A DNA stretch of 64,000 nucleotides, taken from positions 1,674,001-1,738,000 of the forward strand of contig JAUKUA010000007.1 of assembly GCA_030549175.1 (NCBI GenBank), in the 5' to 3' direction. This DNA comes from Lasiosphaeris hirsuta. Taxonomy: Eukaryota > Ascomycota > Sordariomycetes > Sordariales > Lasiosphaeriaceae. Both the position numbers and the translations under genes were made by a program. A model generated the notes under the pieces. That model was not told where the DNA came from. It did not search any database and worked only from the letters and a program-made list of their open reading frames with translations. Shown here piece after piece: positions 1 to 12,834 of this stretch (position 1 is the first letter of the stretch; every line of letters begins with the position of its first letter).

Positions 1-3000
1 GCGGTGGTATTTGTAGGTCCATGGATAGTCTAGGCACAGCGACCTTCCTCTCGTATCTACCCTCCAACTTCAATAACGCGGACTCGACTCCGCCATCGTC
101 ATCCAGGTCGTCAGGGATTTGAGCTAGCTTCTGAGCTTCTGCTTCGAATGAGGGACGCATGATTGGCTTGGATGAGTGTGTGCTAAAGAGGGAGATGTTT
201 CGTTTCGGGTGCTGTTCCGCGATTGCCCCCAGGGAAAATGTATCACCTTTGTTAGGAGAATAATCACTCGTAACGACATCGACATAACCGCTGGAATCTT
301 GAATGGGACTGCGAAGATACGAGCTGCGGAGTGAGTCTGTGTATGTTGTCAAGGATCCAACCGAGCGCGACCTTCTAAGTGTTGTTGGGTCCAAATCGCC
401 CACGTTTGTGACGGCACGAAGATCGCCCCCCGGCCTTCTCCTAAGAACTCGAAGCGGTTGTGGGACAAGGACCTGAGAAGAGTCATCCACAGAACCTTCC
501 GAGTAGGTCGTAGCATCAAAGCTGCGGATCGTCTGAGGTGCAATACCGCTAGCGAATGATGTGTAACGTCTGTGACCGAAAGACCGTCCCGAAAAATACG
601 ACCGACTTGATCGATGTCTCGAGTGCCCGGGTATCCCACTGAGGGGCGGCATATTCCAGCTTTGAGACATGAAGTCGAGCGAGGGGCGGGCAGAGTCCTG
701 GGATGGGCGTGAATCTGCTGCAAGGGTATCCATGTCAGGAACGAAGGGTGGTAAGGGGTCTGCCGACATTGAAGACCGTAGCACATGCTGACTCAAAATG
801 TACGATGACCTCCGTGGCGTCCCCATAGATCGACCTGGCGGGGTGTTCGGCGGGGTTGGATCCGCGGCATGCTGCATGAAAGCTTCAGAGAAAGCTTCCA
901 CGGACGAGTTCATGGCCGGCAAAGCACCCGTCATAGACGGGAATCCCTCTGGAAGGAGTGTATCATCGACGATGACGATTGACTTGCTCCCGGCAGTGAT
1001 GCCCATATCAGTTGACGGAGGGGGGTCGGCGTTGTCCGATAGCCCAAAAGACGTATCCATGTGTGCGGCGGAGTATTCCAGCATCTCGTCTGGGACTCGG
1101 GAGCCGCCGGCGGGAGGTTCTAGATAGCCGTGCCTTTCAGCCTCCGCTGCCGCATCCTCTCGAACGGCCCTCTTGAAATCCTCCGCGACTTCAGCACCAA
1201 GTAAATCGATCCGAACGGGTGGCCGGACACCGTTTTGGCGAGGGCGTGCCTGCGGTACTATTGCAGTCCCTGGCAGCCTGTTGATCGTTGCGCCCCTCGG
1301 ACCTATTGGCGAGATGTTGATAAAGTTCCCCTGCGTGGGCGACACCCCCTGCCCTCTGGTGCTCAGGGCTCGTCGAACGCTGCCCAAGAGCTTTCGCATG
1401 CCCTGGCCAGACATGGCTGACGCGGCTGTGTTTTTCTCTTTCGGCATTTCAACCGCCTGGGGTTGAAACAAGGTGGTTTGTCTCGAAGGTGCCCCAGCTG
1501 CACTAGGTTGGAGCACTTCAACAAATGCCTGCCCGGGAGGAAACATGTTTCCGCGAACAAGACTACCTGCGTACGGGAGAGTCAGGAGGAATTCGGCGTT
1601 CTTGAAGAGAACCTTTTCCGTCACAGTTCCACGGTCCCGCAAAGAATCGCTGAGGCTTCCGTTTCGCTTGTGTGAGTGGTGGGGGCGGACGCGCTTGCCA
1701 ACAAGGGCACGGGGAGTAGTAGCAACGGGATCGGAATTATTGTACATGGAACTCGGATCAACAGGATGAGCAGCCAGTGAATGGGCGGCGGGCTGAGGAA
1801 ACCGCATGTTTTTCATCGGGAACGAGCAGGAAACCACGTCGAGGCTGGCAATACTGGTCGGCGAAGTCGGGTCTCTCCTGTAGTCGGCTTCGCGGGGGTT
1901 TTCGGGGGTGCCGGGCCGGTCGCCAACAACCACCGAGTCGATGTGGCCGGCTCTCGACACGTCGGCATAAAAACTTGTTTGGTCGTGATGACTCGTGGGT
2001 AGCACGAGGCCATCTAGTTGCGGTGGCCCGGCATCGAGGTCCAGCCAGAATGTTGGGTCCAAGTTTGGATCTCGATGGCCCGCGATCCCTCCGGGAACAA
2101 TCGGGATATCAGGGGCTAGGGAGGCATCGAAATCCGGCCCATCCCAATACACTGCGCACACCCTCCGCCAGCATTTCTTGAGCTCTGCCAAAATCTTGAG
2201 CTGCACTTTCCTCGCCCTTAGGTCCTGCGACAACTCGTCGACGAATTCATTCAACAGGTTGCAGAACGTAACTCGCAGGTTGTACTCTATCACAAAGTCG
2301 TCCATGAAATAATTGAGGATCCAGTGGCGCAGAGCAACGAAAGTACGAACCCTCACCACCATGCCAGCCTCATCCGTTCTTGCCAATGCCCATCGAAGCC
2401 GTGCAAACAGCATTCGGAGTAGATCAGAGGGCTCGAGAAACGCTCGAAAGGTGAGAAAGAAGTCCGAGAGAAGCTCGTAATCCAGGAAGCTGGGTGATGT
2501 AATCTCAGCGACCAGGCGAGGCGGTGTTGCAGCAGTTACGTTGCCCACACTGGAGTATCTGACGATGGCTCGATCATCGCAGGCTGGTTTGAAGGTCAGC
2601 GCGTCAAACATGGCAGGCTCAATTACTAGGTGAGTTGACAAGTATGTTGAGCGTAGCGGATGGTCGGGTTGAGCCGAGACAAGTTTGGGAGTACTCGAGA
2701 ACTCAGGAGGGGGGAGCTGGATCCTGGGGAGCGGGGCTGGACTCGGTCGTTTGCTACTTAGTGTCATCCGCTGGGGAGTGTGACCTAGAAAGGAAGCACT
2801 GCTTGAACATATCTCTTCGGTTGGTGCGTATGACGACCCGCGAATGAATGGCGTTCCCCGAATGCTAAACCTCGGGGTGCCTATCCTCCAGGACGGAATG
2901 GCGATTTCCAGTAACGGTGAGCGGCCGGCTTCCATATCATCGACCGTCTTAGGCCTCTGCTCCTCGCCTGGCTGGGTGATGACTATCTTGAAGCCGCCTG

Positions 3001-3860
3001 GCTCCGACTCCCGAGCTACACTGGTGTCAGGGACGGTGGAGTCTGACATGGCGCGGCGATGTCTAGTGCGATTTACGCCCGTCATGCTGCCAAATTGCTC
3101 ACGCCGCGACCCCGCGGGTGAGGACGGGGCATGCGTCTGGCTCCAATGGCTATCATCGTGGAACTGTATGCTCTCCTCCATGCCGCGAGCGTTCTCCGAG
3201 GCGAGGGCGTCCAAACCTGCGGTGCCAGGCGGGGTCATAGGAAACACAAAGTGCGGCTGGGGGTAGCGCTGGTGCACTGCACGAACGGTTGGTCTTGGAG
3301 TAACATTAGCATATGCCCGTCACCGTCGGCGCAGACGGAGGGGCCGAGACGTCGAGGAACACCAGATGGGAATCGATTGGCTCTTACCGTAAATAAATGC
3401 GCCCATTATTCCCAACATTCGCCACGGCAAATTGCCTCCCCTCGCGACCAGCCGAGCCTCCATCGGGTGTTAGATCCCACTTGTCGTCCTCCTGGCTGCC
3501 CTTCTTCGCTCGTCGCAAGGGCATGTGTTCCTCTTGGGATTTGCGTTCCGAAACTGGTAGTAGTGACTTTAGTGCCATGCCCGGCGACGCCCGCGCGGGT
3601 ATCCTCCCTGTCCCGGCTGCCGAAGAGCCCCCGCGTCCTACCACTGCCTTCTCTCCATCGCTTCCGAACTTTAGAGGCAACCGCTTCGTCTGTGCGGGCC
3701 GCTGTTGATTCCGTTCCTTCTCAAGCACCTGCGAAGTCGGCTCGCGATAGACAAGCTCCCGCTGTGGCTCTCGGTCCCGCTCTCGCTGGGCCAAAAGCTG
3801 GTTTCGTAATCGCGCCGTTAGAGAAATCGCTGGAGATGCCGATGGCGGGTCGGTCTCCAT
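1..3860 (-). CDS. lte1: LTE1-like Ras-family guanine nucleotide exchange factor, 3' part beyond the left edge
   Basis: Two exons can be read: 3860-3388 and 3293-1, with a 94 nt intron (GTAAGA donor, GCTAATG branch-like site, CCAAG acceptor). The frame stays open to the window edge, giving about 1255 residues. Residues from about 385 match the RasGEF N-terminal module: they begin FDALTFKPACDDRAIVRY and continue into the helix SFLDYELLSDFFLTFRAFL. The rest is Ser/Pro-rich and low in complexity, as expected for LTE1. The catalytic CDC25/RasGEF domain normally lies at the C-terminus and would be outside the window. In yeast LTE1 promotes mitotic exit through the Tem1 GTPase pathway at the bud cortex; that role is transferred by family. 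The start at 3860 is the first ATG downstream of an in-frame stop that closes a short uORF. Another long RasGEF-N protein is possible, but the sequence order fits LTE1 best. Confidence 0.85.
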
Positions 3861-3878
3861 TGCGTTGGATCCGAGTGC

Positions 3879-3944
3879 CTATCGTGCAGAGCGACGGCTG
3901 CTGCTACTGCTGGTGCGGGCGGAAACGTCTGTGGTTGAAGACAT
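3879..3944 (-). promoter_or_regulatory. Upstream ORF of 21 codons in frame with lte1
   Basis: An ATG at 3944-3942 opens a Ser/Arg-rich reading frame (starting MSSTTDVSAR) that ends at a TAG at 3881-3879. It lies 18 nt ahead of the chosen lte1 start and in the same frame. It could dampen translation of lte1. It could also mean the true N-terminus is longer and the TAG is an allele-specific or assembly change; the GATAG could also be a splice acceptor of a 5' UTR intron. Confidence 0.5.
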
Positions 3945-6900
3945 GAAGGGTTAACGAGAACGGTAGGACTGCCTGGTGGCGGATGTCTAGTTGGGATGAG
4001 AAGGCCAAGGAAAGAGGGCTCCAAGGGGGAGGCGCGCGCCCGCTGAGGTGAGTAGCGAGCGTGGTTGGTCGTGTTTACCCAACTCCGCACAGAGAGGAAG
4101 GCGACCAGGAAAACGACGGGGTTGTACAGAGCCGTAGCAGGTAGGGGAGGAAGTCAATGGAGGATAAAAGGAGTCAAGCACCTACGGGTGGTATGGGACG
4201 CCATAAAGGTCGAATGGTCGCACACAAACACGCTATGATCACCAGAGAAAAAAGTAACAGATGCAGCAGTTACCAGAGGGTACCGGAGACAACACGGCTG
4301 CGCCAGTGGGGAAGCATTAACCACGAAGCCCAAGCATGCAGCGCGGCGACAGAGATTAGAGGTCAGAGATGCAGTGTGGAATGGGTTGAGTTCAATCGAC
4401 AAGAGCCAAAATGGCCGTAGGCTCCCACCCCCAGTCCAGCCAGTCAGCACGGGTGAGGCCCGTGGGAGATTTGTCAATGGCACCCGCCCTTGCTGGCTGG
4501 GCCTGCCGGGTTGCTGGTGGGAGTCGGGACGATGGGAGGTGGGTGCTGAGCTTGTCCTGGGCTTGGGAGGAACAAGGTTGCAGGGGAGGGAGACAGGGGG
4601 AAGGTGCTAATTTGCTGTGGCTGGCCTGGTCGACGGCCCATGAGCCCACCCTCTCCGCGGCTGGCGTGTGAACTGTCTGGATCTGTGTGAAGGGCTGTCC
4701 CGGTTGGCCTTCCACACACTTCCTTCTTCCACCTTGTCCCGCCCTGTCTCCCGCCTCTGCGAGTTCACCAATAAAAAAAAAATTTAAATAAAAAAAGGCT
4801 GTACGGCCGCCCAGATTGGGTCGGAGGGGCAGCCTCGAGCACACGATGACACAGATGCGCACCCAATCAACATCTGTTGTTTGCAAGGCGATCGCGACAA
4901 TCCAGCAAATCCAGCAAGTGCGCAAACTTGCAGCAAAACCCGCAGCGCGCAAAGGGATTGGATGCGCGAAAACGGCGCCGTCAAGCAACGTACCGCGCGC
5001 ACGGTTCGACAGCCTTTACATACTAGTTAGCGCACTCGATGTGGCCGAGTGACGAAAAGCAGGGTTCAGAGATGCGCGTCGGCAGGCCGTGACCTAGCAC
5101 GGTCCAGAGGACGACGGGCCCGGCCTTTCCAGCCATTGCTTACTCTCTCCCACTTCTACTCACTGCCGTCCGCCGTCTGCCGCCTTCGCTGACATCTTGC
5201 CAGACCGGAGGGTGGGATATCCAGTAATACATGCCAACCTACCCAAGAGCTATCTATATATAATGCCGTCTTCTATTTTCTCCACGAGTGTGCTTCACAG
5301 TCACAGAAGACCAGAGTTGAACTGACCCCGGCCTGAGGGGCATGGCAGGGTCGCGCTCGCCAGCACCAGCAGCAGTAGAAGCATCGCCGGGACAAGCATC
5401 CACAAGCGAGCTTCCCCCAGAAGCTGGCTCATGAGGTCTTGGCATCGCTCTCATTTCCCACAGGGACGGACGTCGGGTTCGCACCTGCACAGGGGAATCA
5501 ATGATAAGGAAATCGTGCCATTGGCTTTGCTGGCTCGTCCCGCTGAGCTATCGCGCTGTGCCCCTCATCGTCCGCTGATGGTATTGATATATTGAGGTTC
5601 GTCAATTGAATAGCCATTACACTCGGGTTAGCCAGGTGACCACAACAGCTTGGCCACACAGGCAGATTGCAGGCAAAATGGCACGCGCTCGTCCGTGCTC
5701 CCACTCTCGGTGCTCGACAGAGCACAGTTGCGTGATGTCATTCCATGTTCAATGGTACACGGCACCGCGAGTCACGGCATATATTTACAAGGCATGATGG
5801 TTTGCCGGGTTGGATCTACAGGAATCATCTAGATGATTATGCGTTGAGAGATGTTACCCTTTCTGCCCGGATCCGAGGTCTGCCCTGTAGAGATTGCTTC
5901 AACCGAAACAGACTGCTTTGGGTCATCCAAGACAGAAGAGTAATACCCCTCAGATCCTCATATCGAGGCCCACGGAACGGGCCATGACCCCTCACCTTCA
6001 TGTGGGAGCCACAGTAGGGCTAAAGCCGAGGCCTAGTGGAACGCGCCTGCTCCATCCCTCCATTGTCGGGGTCGCTATCTGGCTCAGTTACAGGATGTGG
6101 TCAGTCTTCCTGGCGTCAGCCAGAAATCACAGCCTCCTGGCTGAGTGATGCCCCTCCTCGTCCGTGTTTGAAGCTGCTTGGTCAATCGAGATTGTCGACC
6201 AGGGCGGGAAATTGGTGCTGCGAGCGTGTGCATTTCGCGGGACGATGGGTTGCAGGTTGGGTCGGGAGGCTGAGATCCCCCCACCTCCCAGCCACACCAG
6301 CTGCCCACCGAACCACCTGGCTCCCACGGTGGCGTCTCAAACCCTACCGCCGTTGCGCTTCCTACCCCAGTTGAATTGGGTAGGAGGGCTCGATTTGGGA
6401 ACTTTTTGCATCTTCTGCTGTGAGATCTTTCACGTCGCTCACACACTCCCACACACATTGGGTCAAGGTAGCACAACATGAGCCTGTCGGGTGGATCTTG
6501 CCCACGTTCCCGAGCTGTCGGCGGGTGGGGCGTGTTGGGCATCTCGACTGACACGGCGAGCAGAGACCCGAGAGAGTCCCAAGCATCAAGTCATTTCAAG
6601 CACAAGTGCACGGTCCAGCTACGCAATGCGGAACACCCCTAACGTCACACCGCTTGAGCCTATGTCACGCGAGCCTCTACTTGACACCATCTCGCCAGTC
6701 CCCATCGTCCTATTGTGGGTGATTGGGGCAGGAGCGGGCAAACAAGGGCAGATGCCAGATACCAAACATGAACGACTGGCGCTTGCGCAGGGACGCAGGA
6801 AGCAGGAACACAGTACCTAATCGTGCGCAGTAACTGCGAACTACACGCACAGCAAGCACCAGGAGGCGGCAACAAATCTAGCGGCCGCAAATCTGTCTGT

Positions 6901-8464
6901 CAGCCCCCGCCAACGCAAATCGAGATCAGATCAGCGGGGATGGGGATCATCTTGCACCTAAACGGATCTACCTCGCGTTAACTCGGTATTTCACACTAGT
7001 GTAGTGCAGTGCCGTCGAGGTTGTCTTCATTTTCGCTCTTCCGAGACCCGAATGACCAATCGGCTCGCGCGAACGGAGAAGGTTACTGGCTTTTGCGGGT
7101 GCCAATCGCCGCCGTTGCGTATGGCGATGGCTGCTCAGGCGTTTACGGAGCCGCTGTGCAACTTCCGGGAGAAGCGGTCTCCAGGCCTCCGGGTCACTCC
7201 GGGCGGTACCGGTCCTCTTTTCTGTCAGAACCTGGCTGTCGGCCTTATCTTGGTTGCAGGCTGCAGAACTCGATACCGCCTTGACACTCTACATACTCCG
7301 TACATGACACACACATCCGCAGTGAGTTGCGCTGACAACGGAAAGGGGCGCGTTATCACTCGCCCACCCCCCACCCCCTTTTTGTTTTTTTTTTCCCCGT
7401 TCTTGACGGCGGTGAGGCAGCTTTTGTCACAAGTTGACTTCAATGTTACACTGCAAGAAGCCGATACCATTCTCAGAAAGCCGACGACCTCTCGTCGCAC
7501 TTTCTCAGTCCTTGGCATCCGAACCTTATTCCTTTTGCTGGGCAACCTCTTTCATGCTTAACCCTGGCAGCTCCCGCTGAAGTTCCACCCACACCAGGGA
7601 TCCTTCAAGCTCCTCTCCCTCTCGTCCCCGCGCCTCCAGCACTCCCCCCCCCATAGCCCTGAGGCGAGCAGGCCACCACTTCTAACTCAGTACCGTGATG
7701 CATATGCAATGTGTCTAGCGAGCATCCCACTAAGCTATTAGCTTATCGTCTAATGATGGTGGAAGTTCCTGTATTGAACCCAGTTGGTCGATGACAGTAA
7801 TCCCCCTCAACTGCCCAGCCAGGTTCGGTTATTGCCGTGCATACGGAGTCGGGGCATTGATTTTAGACTGCCGGGATGCAAGGTGGCTCGGGGGAGATGT
7901 CGGCGATGTGTGGTGGGCTAGTCCGGTTTCTGATCTCAACCACAACTTCCATAACTTGGCGATGTCAAGTTTCATATAGGCTGTTTGGGGGGAGGCCAGG
8001 GTGATGTACGTGAATTCGGATGGGAACTTGACCAGGCGATCACTTGTAGCCTCCAAGTCCTTCTTGCAAAGCGCCCTAGGCGGGGTTTGAATAGTATGTA
8101 GCCGTCGGGATGGGACGCCTACCTTGGTTTACCAAGATGCGCTCTGCAATCACCTTGGGAATCAGCGGCGCTTGCCATCCGCGGGCGCCATTCGGGCACA
8201 CATTGCATAGTCAAGGACACACATCTCTTGTTCGGCAATCGCGGGGCTTGCCATAGACGGAACAAGGCATGTTGTCCAGTTCAAGGTAGGCACTTGCCTG
8301 TTGTGAATTGAAAAGGGAGACCCCAAGTAAAATACGAGCAAACGTCGTCTATTGGCAGGTCAGGTAGCGAGGGGGTGACTTCAAATAGGCTGGCAACCTA
8401 AGGGAATTGTTCGGGTTTTCTTTAGGGGTTACCTTCTGATATCTCCTGCGTTATTGCCCGTCGT

Positions 8465-8477
8465 GGGGGGGGGGGGG
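8465..8477. repeat. Homopolymer of 13 G
   Basis: An uninterrupted G run is seen directly in the sequence. It lies in the spacer between lte1 and SEC18. Confidence 0.9.
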
Positions 8478-9002
8478 AGAAAGAGCTAGGTAAGGGCTCT
8501 GGCGAAACCCCGGGCGGTCCCCATGTTCGACCTCGCCAGGCCGGATGACTTGGAGAAGCAGGAAGGAGCGACATGGCTTGCCAGCAATGAGAGTATGACT
8601 CCAGTCTCCAATAGCCCATAAAGGCAGCACGCTCGGTGAGAAAGTGGACCAAACAAGGCAGGAGCAAAATAGTATAAACCGCCCCTTTCGGATGAAGATT
8701 TCTCTTCATTCAACAAACTTGGCAAGAAAAATCCCTCGTATGCTGCAGGTCGAGATGGTTGAAAGAGTAGCCTGGAAGTTGATTGCCAGCTCGATGCATT
8801 GTTCTGATGCTATATGGGCCATCAGATCTGATTACCACATACTTTACCGAGGGTATTGGTGATGAATTGACATGCTGTGCCAACAGAAGCGCATGGTAGC
8901 TGTTGATCTAGAGCAGCCGTTGACACATGTGTGTACATGCACATCAGTTCGAGGATAAAACTTGAAGGTCATCTTATTTCTGGCGACCAAAAGGCGACGA
9001 GA

Positions 9003-9014
9003 GGGGGGGGGGGG
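9003..9014. repeat. Homopolymer of 12 G
   Basis: An uninterrupted G run is seen directly, about 530 bp from the one at 8465. Such tracts recur in this window outside genes. Confidence 0.9.
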
Positions 9015-10078
9015 TTAGCAAGGGCAAGTGAGAAAGGCAACGGTAGCTAGTGAAGTACTAAGTACTTGGGTTCTGGTTATGCTTACTCGTCAAGGTTTTT
9101 GGCTCTCTGGGGAATGCCGAATCTAGGCACGAGGAGAGATTGGCTTTCGCTGTGGCCATGGACGGCGTGTTGAGGTGAGACACACCACAGCCGAGTGCCA
9201 ACCAGTAAGGTATCCAGTGGGTCACCGGTAGTTCAGCAGCCAGTAGTAGTTACCTCAGGGGGTAGGGTCACAGTTTTGTCTGGGTTGTCGACGTGTATCT
9301 GGGGCGCTGGAGGATGATGGTTCTACTTTGGGAGGCGGTGATGTGGGAAAGGAACTGGCCCATGAACTTGCGAGGACTTTATGTCAGCGGCGGGTCATGC
9401 TTGTACTTTGGTGTTTGGCTTGGGAAGGGTGCCTATCCATCCACACCAACCGCAGTCACATATTCAACAGAATGCATTACATCGCCATCGAGTCCTAATC
9501 TGTGATATCAATGATTTGGTACGAGCTGAGAGCATTCGAGGAAAAGTAAAAGACCCGAAGTGGTATACTCGTAGCCACTTCTACCACACCCCCTACAAGG
9601 GGAAAAGGAGGGTAGATGAGGGCAACCTCAACTCTTCGTCCCTTTACAAAAACAAATGAAACAAACGGCCACCCAAGGTTGGATGATTTGCCACTGCACA
9701 GCCAACACGCTGAACAGTCAATGGTGTGTTTTCAACGAGTAAACATCCAAACACTTATATAAACCTCGAGGGAATCCCGAATGGGCCTGTGGCCCCTTTT
9801 ACAAGAAAACCTTCCCAGCGCCCGCATCTGCGTCTCCGATCACGCTGGACATATTAGAAAACAACATTCGCGACACAACAAATTTAGTGCATAGCAAAAT
9901 ATGCCAACTGGAAATGTAAAGGTCTTGTTTATCATTACTGAGGAACTTTTCGTTTACCCCCTTGGGGTCCCCAGCAACCCTTTCTACCTGTACAAGCAGA
10001 TCTCTCCCCGATGCTCTCATTTCCTATATTTACCCACGAGGAGTCCCAAAGTCCCCCTTTCAACGCCTGTCTCACCCC

Positions 10079-12834
10079 TCAATAGGGGTTATACTTGGCG
10101 ATTTCAGACGCCATTTGTTCCCCAAACCAAGTTGCCGGGTCTGCATCAAGCCTGGCTACTTCGGCTGTATCCAGTATCGTCTTGATACCGACACCCACCT
10201 TCTCCGAGTTGCTGTATGACCGCACTGCGTTGAGGGCCTCATTGATGTCGGCAGGTGACTCGAAAATGCCCGACTGCTGGAGTACTGCGCCGACCTGGCG
10301 GAGATCCTCAACAGCCGGAACAGCTATCTGCCGCTTGAACGCGCCTGTAACATCAAGCTGGTCCATCACCGACCGCTGCGACGTAGTCGCCATGATGAGC
10401 AGCCGGTGGTTCTTGGGCGGCGCTGTCTGTAGTAGTGTTACGAGTGTCTGCAGGATGACGTTGGCGAAACGCGCGCCAACGGGATTCCACTCGATAAGGC
10501 GCTCCAGGTTATCTGCTCAGGGTTAGCTTCGCGCAACATATGCTAAGGAGCAGGGGACGCACCTAGAATAAGCAAGCTCAAGGGACTCTTGTACGCATCT
10601 GCAAAGACCTTGTGCAGGTAGTCCTTCTTGGCCACTTCGTCCCGGAATCCCACCATGGCTGAAGGCGTGATCAGCTTGATGAAAGGGAAGTCCGACTTCA
10701 TGGCCTGGTTCCTAGCTGTCAGTCAAGCGCACGGCACGCGAAATGCAGAAGAAAAAGACTCACAATATGAGCGGCTAGCGCTGTCTTCCCACTCGAAGGT
10801 GGTCCATATAACAGCACCGACGTATGCCTAACCTTTGCCTCCTGACTGACACGGACCTGTTCAACGAACAAAGCGCCGTTGTTGACAATGGCCTCGATCC
10901 CCTGAGAGAAATGGATGACCCCATATGGCAGAACCTCTTCAAGTTCCGCGCCGTCGGCTCCAAACGCCGGCTTGACTTCTTCCAGCGCATGGAGGAAATC
11001 TTGCCGGTCGACTTTCATGTTGTTCACATCGTCGCTAACACCTGCAACCGTCCCGACCTTGGTGTTTCGCGCGAACGCAAAGGAGGTAGCAGACTTGACT
11101 AAACCGCTCAACTCGGCCCCTGAAAAGTTTTTGGTCAAGGCAGCCAGCTCTGCGAGGTTTACGTCGTCACCCATGACGTTGTTTTCCTTCATCTTGGAGG
11201 TATGAATCTTTAAAATCTGGGACCGACCAAACTCGTCAGGCAGAGAAATCTCAATCTGAACCTCCAGACGACCGGGGCGTAGCAGGGCATCGTCGATCAT
11301 GTCCTTCCGGTTAGTCATTCCGATGAGCAGGATGTTGTTGAGCTGGTCCACACCATCAAGCTTTGAGAGCAGCTGGTTCACCACGCTGTCGCCAACACCA
11401 GTACCGCCGCCGGCGCCGGAGCCTCTTTGCTTGCATACCGCATCCAGCTCGTCAAAGATGATGATGTGCAAGCCAGACTCGTCGCCCTTCTCCTTGTACT
11501 CCTTCTCCGCGTCGGCGAACAGCTTCCGGATGTTCTCTTCACTCTGGCCGACATACTTATTCAGCACCTCAGGGCCGTTGATAACTTTGGGCTCCCTGGC
11601 GTTCAGCATCTTGCCAATCTGTCTGGCAATGAGCGTCTTTCCTGTTCCGGGTGGCCCATAGAGCAACATTCCCTTGACGTGCATGATGCCGAGTTTCTCG
11701 ATGAGACCTGGGGGGAAGATACGGGAGGCGAAAGCACGACGAAAGATAGTAGAGAACTCGGCGTCCAGTCCACCGATGCCCATGTCCTCAAACTTGAAGT
11801 CCGGGCTGATGATGGCGTTGGCAGCCGGACGCTTGTTTGACCCCTTTAGCTTCAGGGGCGACTTAGCGTCCTTGTAAAAGACAATGTTTGCCTGGTTGGT
11901 GAGGATTCCGCGTGCCATGGGGTTGCTCAGTGTGGCGGGGGGGTCGGCTCCTGGCTTTTGTGCTAGGGTGAGGTCGACCAGCGTCACGGTCTTGATCACC
12001 ATGGATAGCGGTACATTCTGAACATCGAGAAGGAGCCTTTGCCCTGGCGCGAAGACCTGGTTTTGGAAGGTTTTGATGAAGAGGTCGGCTAGAACGTCCT
12101 GGTCGTACGGGGCGTCGACGAGCTTCTTAAGTGACGCAAAACCGACCTCGATATCTAGGGAGCCGACGTAGGCTGGTCCGCCCTGCAGAAAGGGGTCGAA
12201 AAGCTCGCCCACCACCTCGTCCATCATTCCGACGCCGCACCATGTCCGCTGGGGGTCTGATAAGCTGATGCAGCCGCTGGGAAAGCCGGGCAGGGGACGG
12301 GCGGTAACCACAAACTCGCCCCGCAACTGCCTGCCCGAGAGCTTGATATAGATGTCGGTGCCATCGCGGTTTGGGGGGAAGTCGGTGGGCGACACAGCAG
12401 AGCTAGGTCAAATCGTTAGCAGCTGCTCCAGATAAGAGCAAGGGGTGGGCGTTACTAGGAGGCGATACTCACATGTTTGAAAAAATGTACTGCGTCTGCA
12501 GATTCTTGTCCTCGACCTTTGCAAGCCTGAGCGCCACCTGTCGCGCGAGGGGGGCAGGTTGCCCGTACCCAGGCGCCTTAGGCTCGGCGCCGTAGCTCCC
12601 GCCGTAGCCGGACCCCGGGCCCGGAGCGCCCCCACCATAGCCTCCAGCGCCTGGCCCAGCGCCTGGCCTGCCGGGCGAACCGGGGCCATAGTTGTTGTAG
12701 CCTCCTGGGGGTGCGCCTGCGGGTCCGCGTGATGCCTCGTAACCCTGGGGGTTGCCACCTGGAGGTCTTTGAGCAGGCCGGTCAGGCATCCCCGCACGAG
12801 GGCCTCTCCCAAAAAGATTGTTGCGAAGGTCCAT
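10079..12834 (-). CDS. sec18: SEC18/NSF vesicle-fusion AAA ATPase
   Basis: Four exons (12834-12473, 12402-10764, 10704-10563, 10512-10079) join in frame to 858 residues; the introns are 70, 59 and 50 nt. The order is a Gly/Pro/Tyr-rich N-terminal stretch (about residues 10-95), the NSF N domain, and AAA domains D1 and D2. D1 shows the Walker A GPPGTGKT, a Walker B ending IIIFDELDAV and the conserved MTNRKDMIDDALLRPGR segment. D2 has the P-loop GPPSSGKTALAAHI and LLILDNLERL. Length and layout fit filamentous-fungal SEC18, a little longer than yeast because of the N-terminal stretch. The protein disassembles cis-SNARE complexes together with alpha-SNAP (SEC17) on membranes throughout the secretory and endocytic pathways. 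The gene is divergent from the LENG1-like gene, 580 bp away, so the two may share a promoter region. Confidence 0.96.

Larger units (their letters stand above)
3945..10078. other. Gene-poor spacer of about 6.1 kb
   Basis: No reading frame here has recognisable domains, a coherent splice pattern or protein-like composition. It holds an A/T tract near 4769-4798, a run of 13 G at 8465-8477 and 12 G at 9003-9014. The stretch next to 10078 will include the SEC18 3' UTR, and the stretch next to 3945 the lte1 promoter and leader. No tRNA, 5S rRNA or transposase remnant was recognised. Confidence 0.6.

Noticed and set aside
4392..4988. Open frame of 198 codons on the minus strand
   Set aside because: It runs through the A/T tract near 4780 and has no protein-like organisation. 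It is probably upstream sequence of lte1.
7004..7561. Open frame of 185 codons on the plus strand
   Set aside because: No recognisable motif; composition is that of translated spacer.
7700..7790. tRNA-like sequence on the minus strand (GGGTTCAAT)
   Set aside because: The T arm does not pair, and no D or anticodon arm can be formed.
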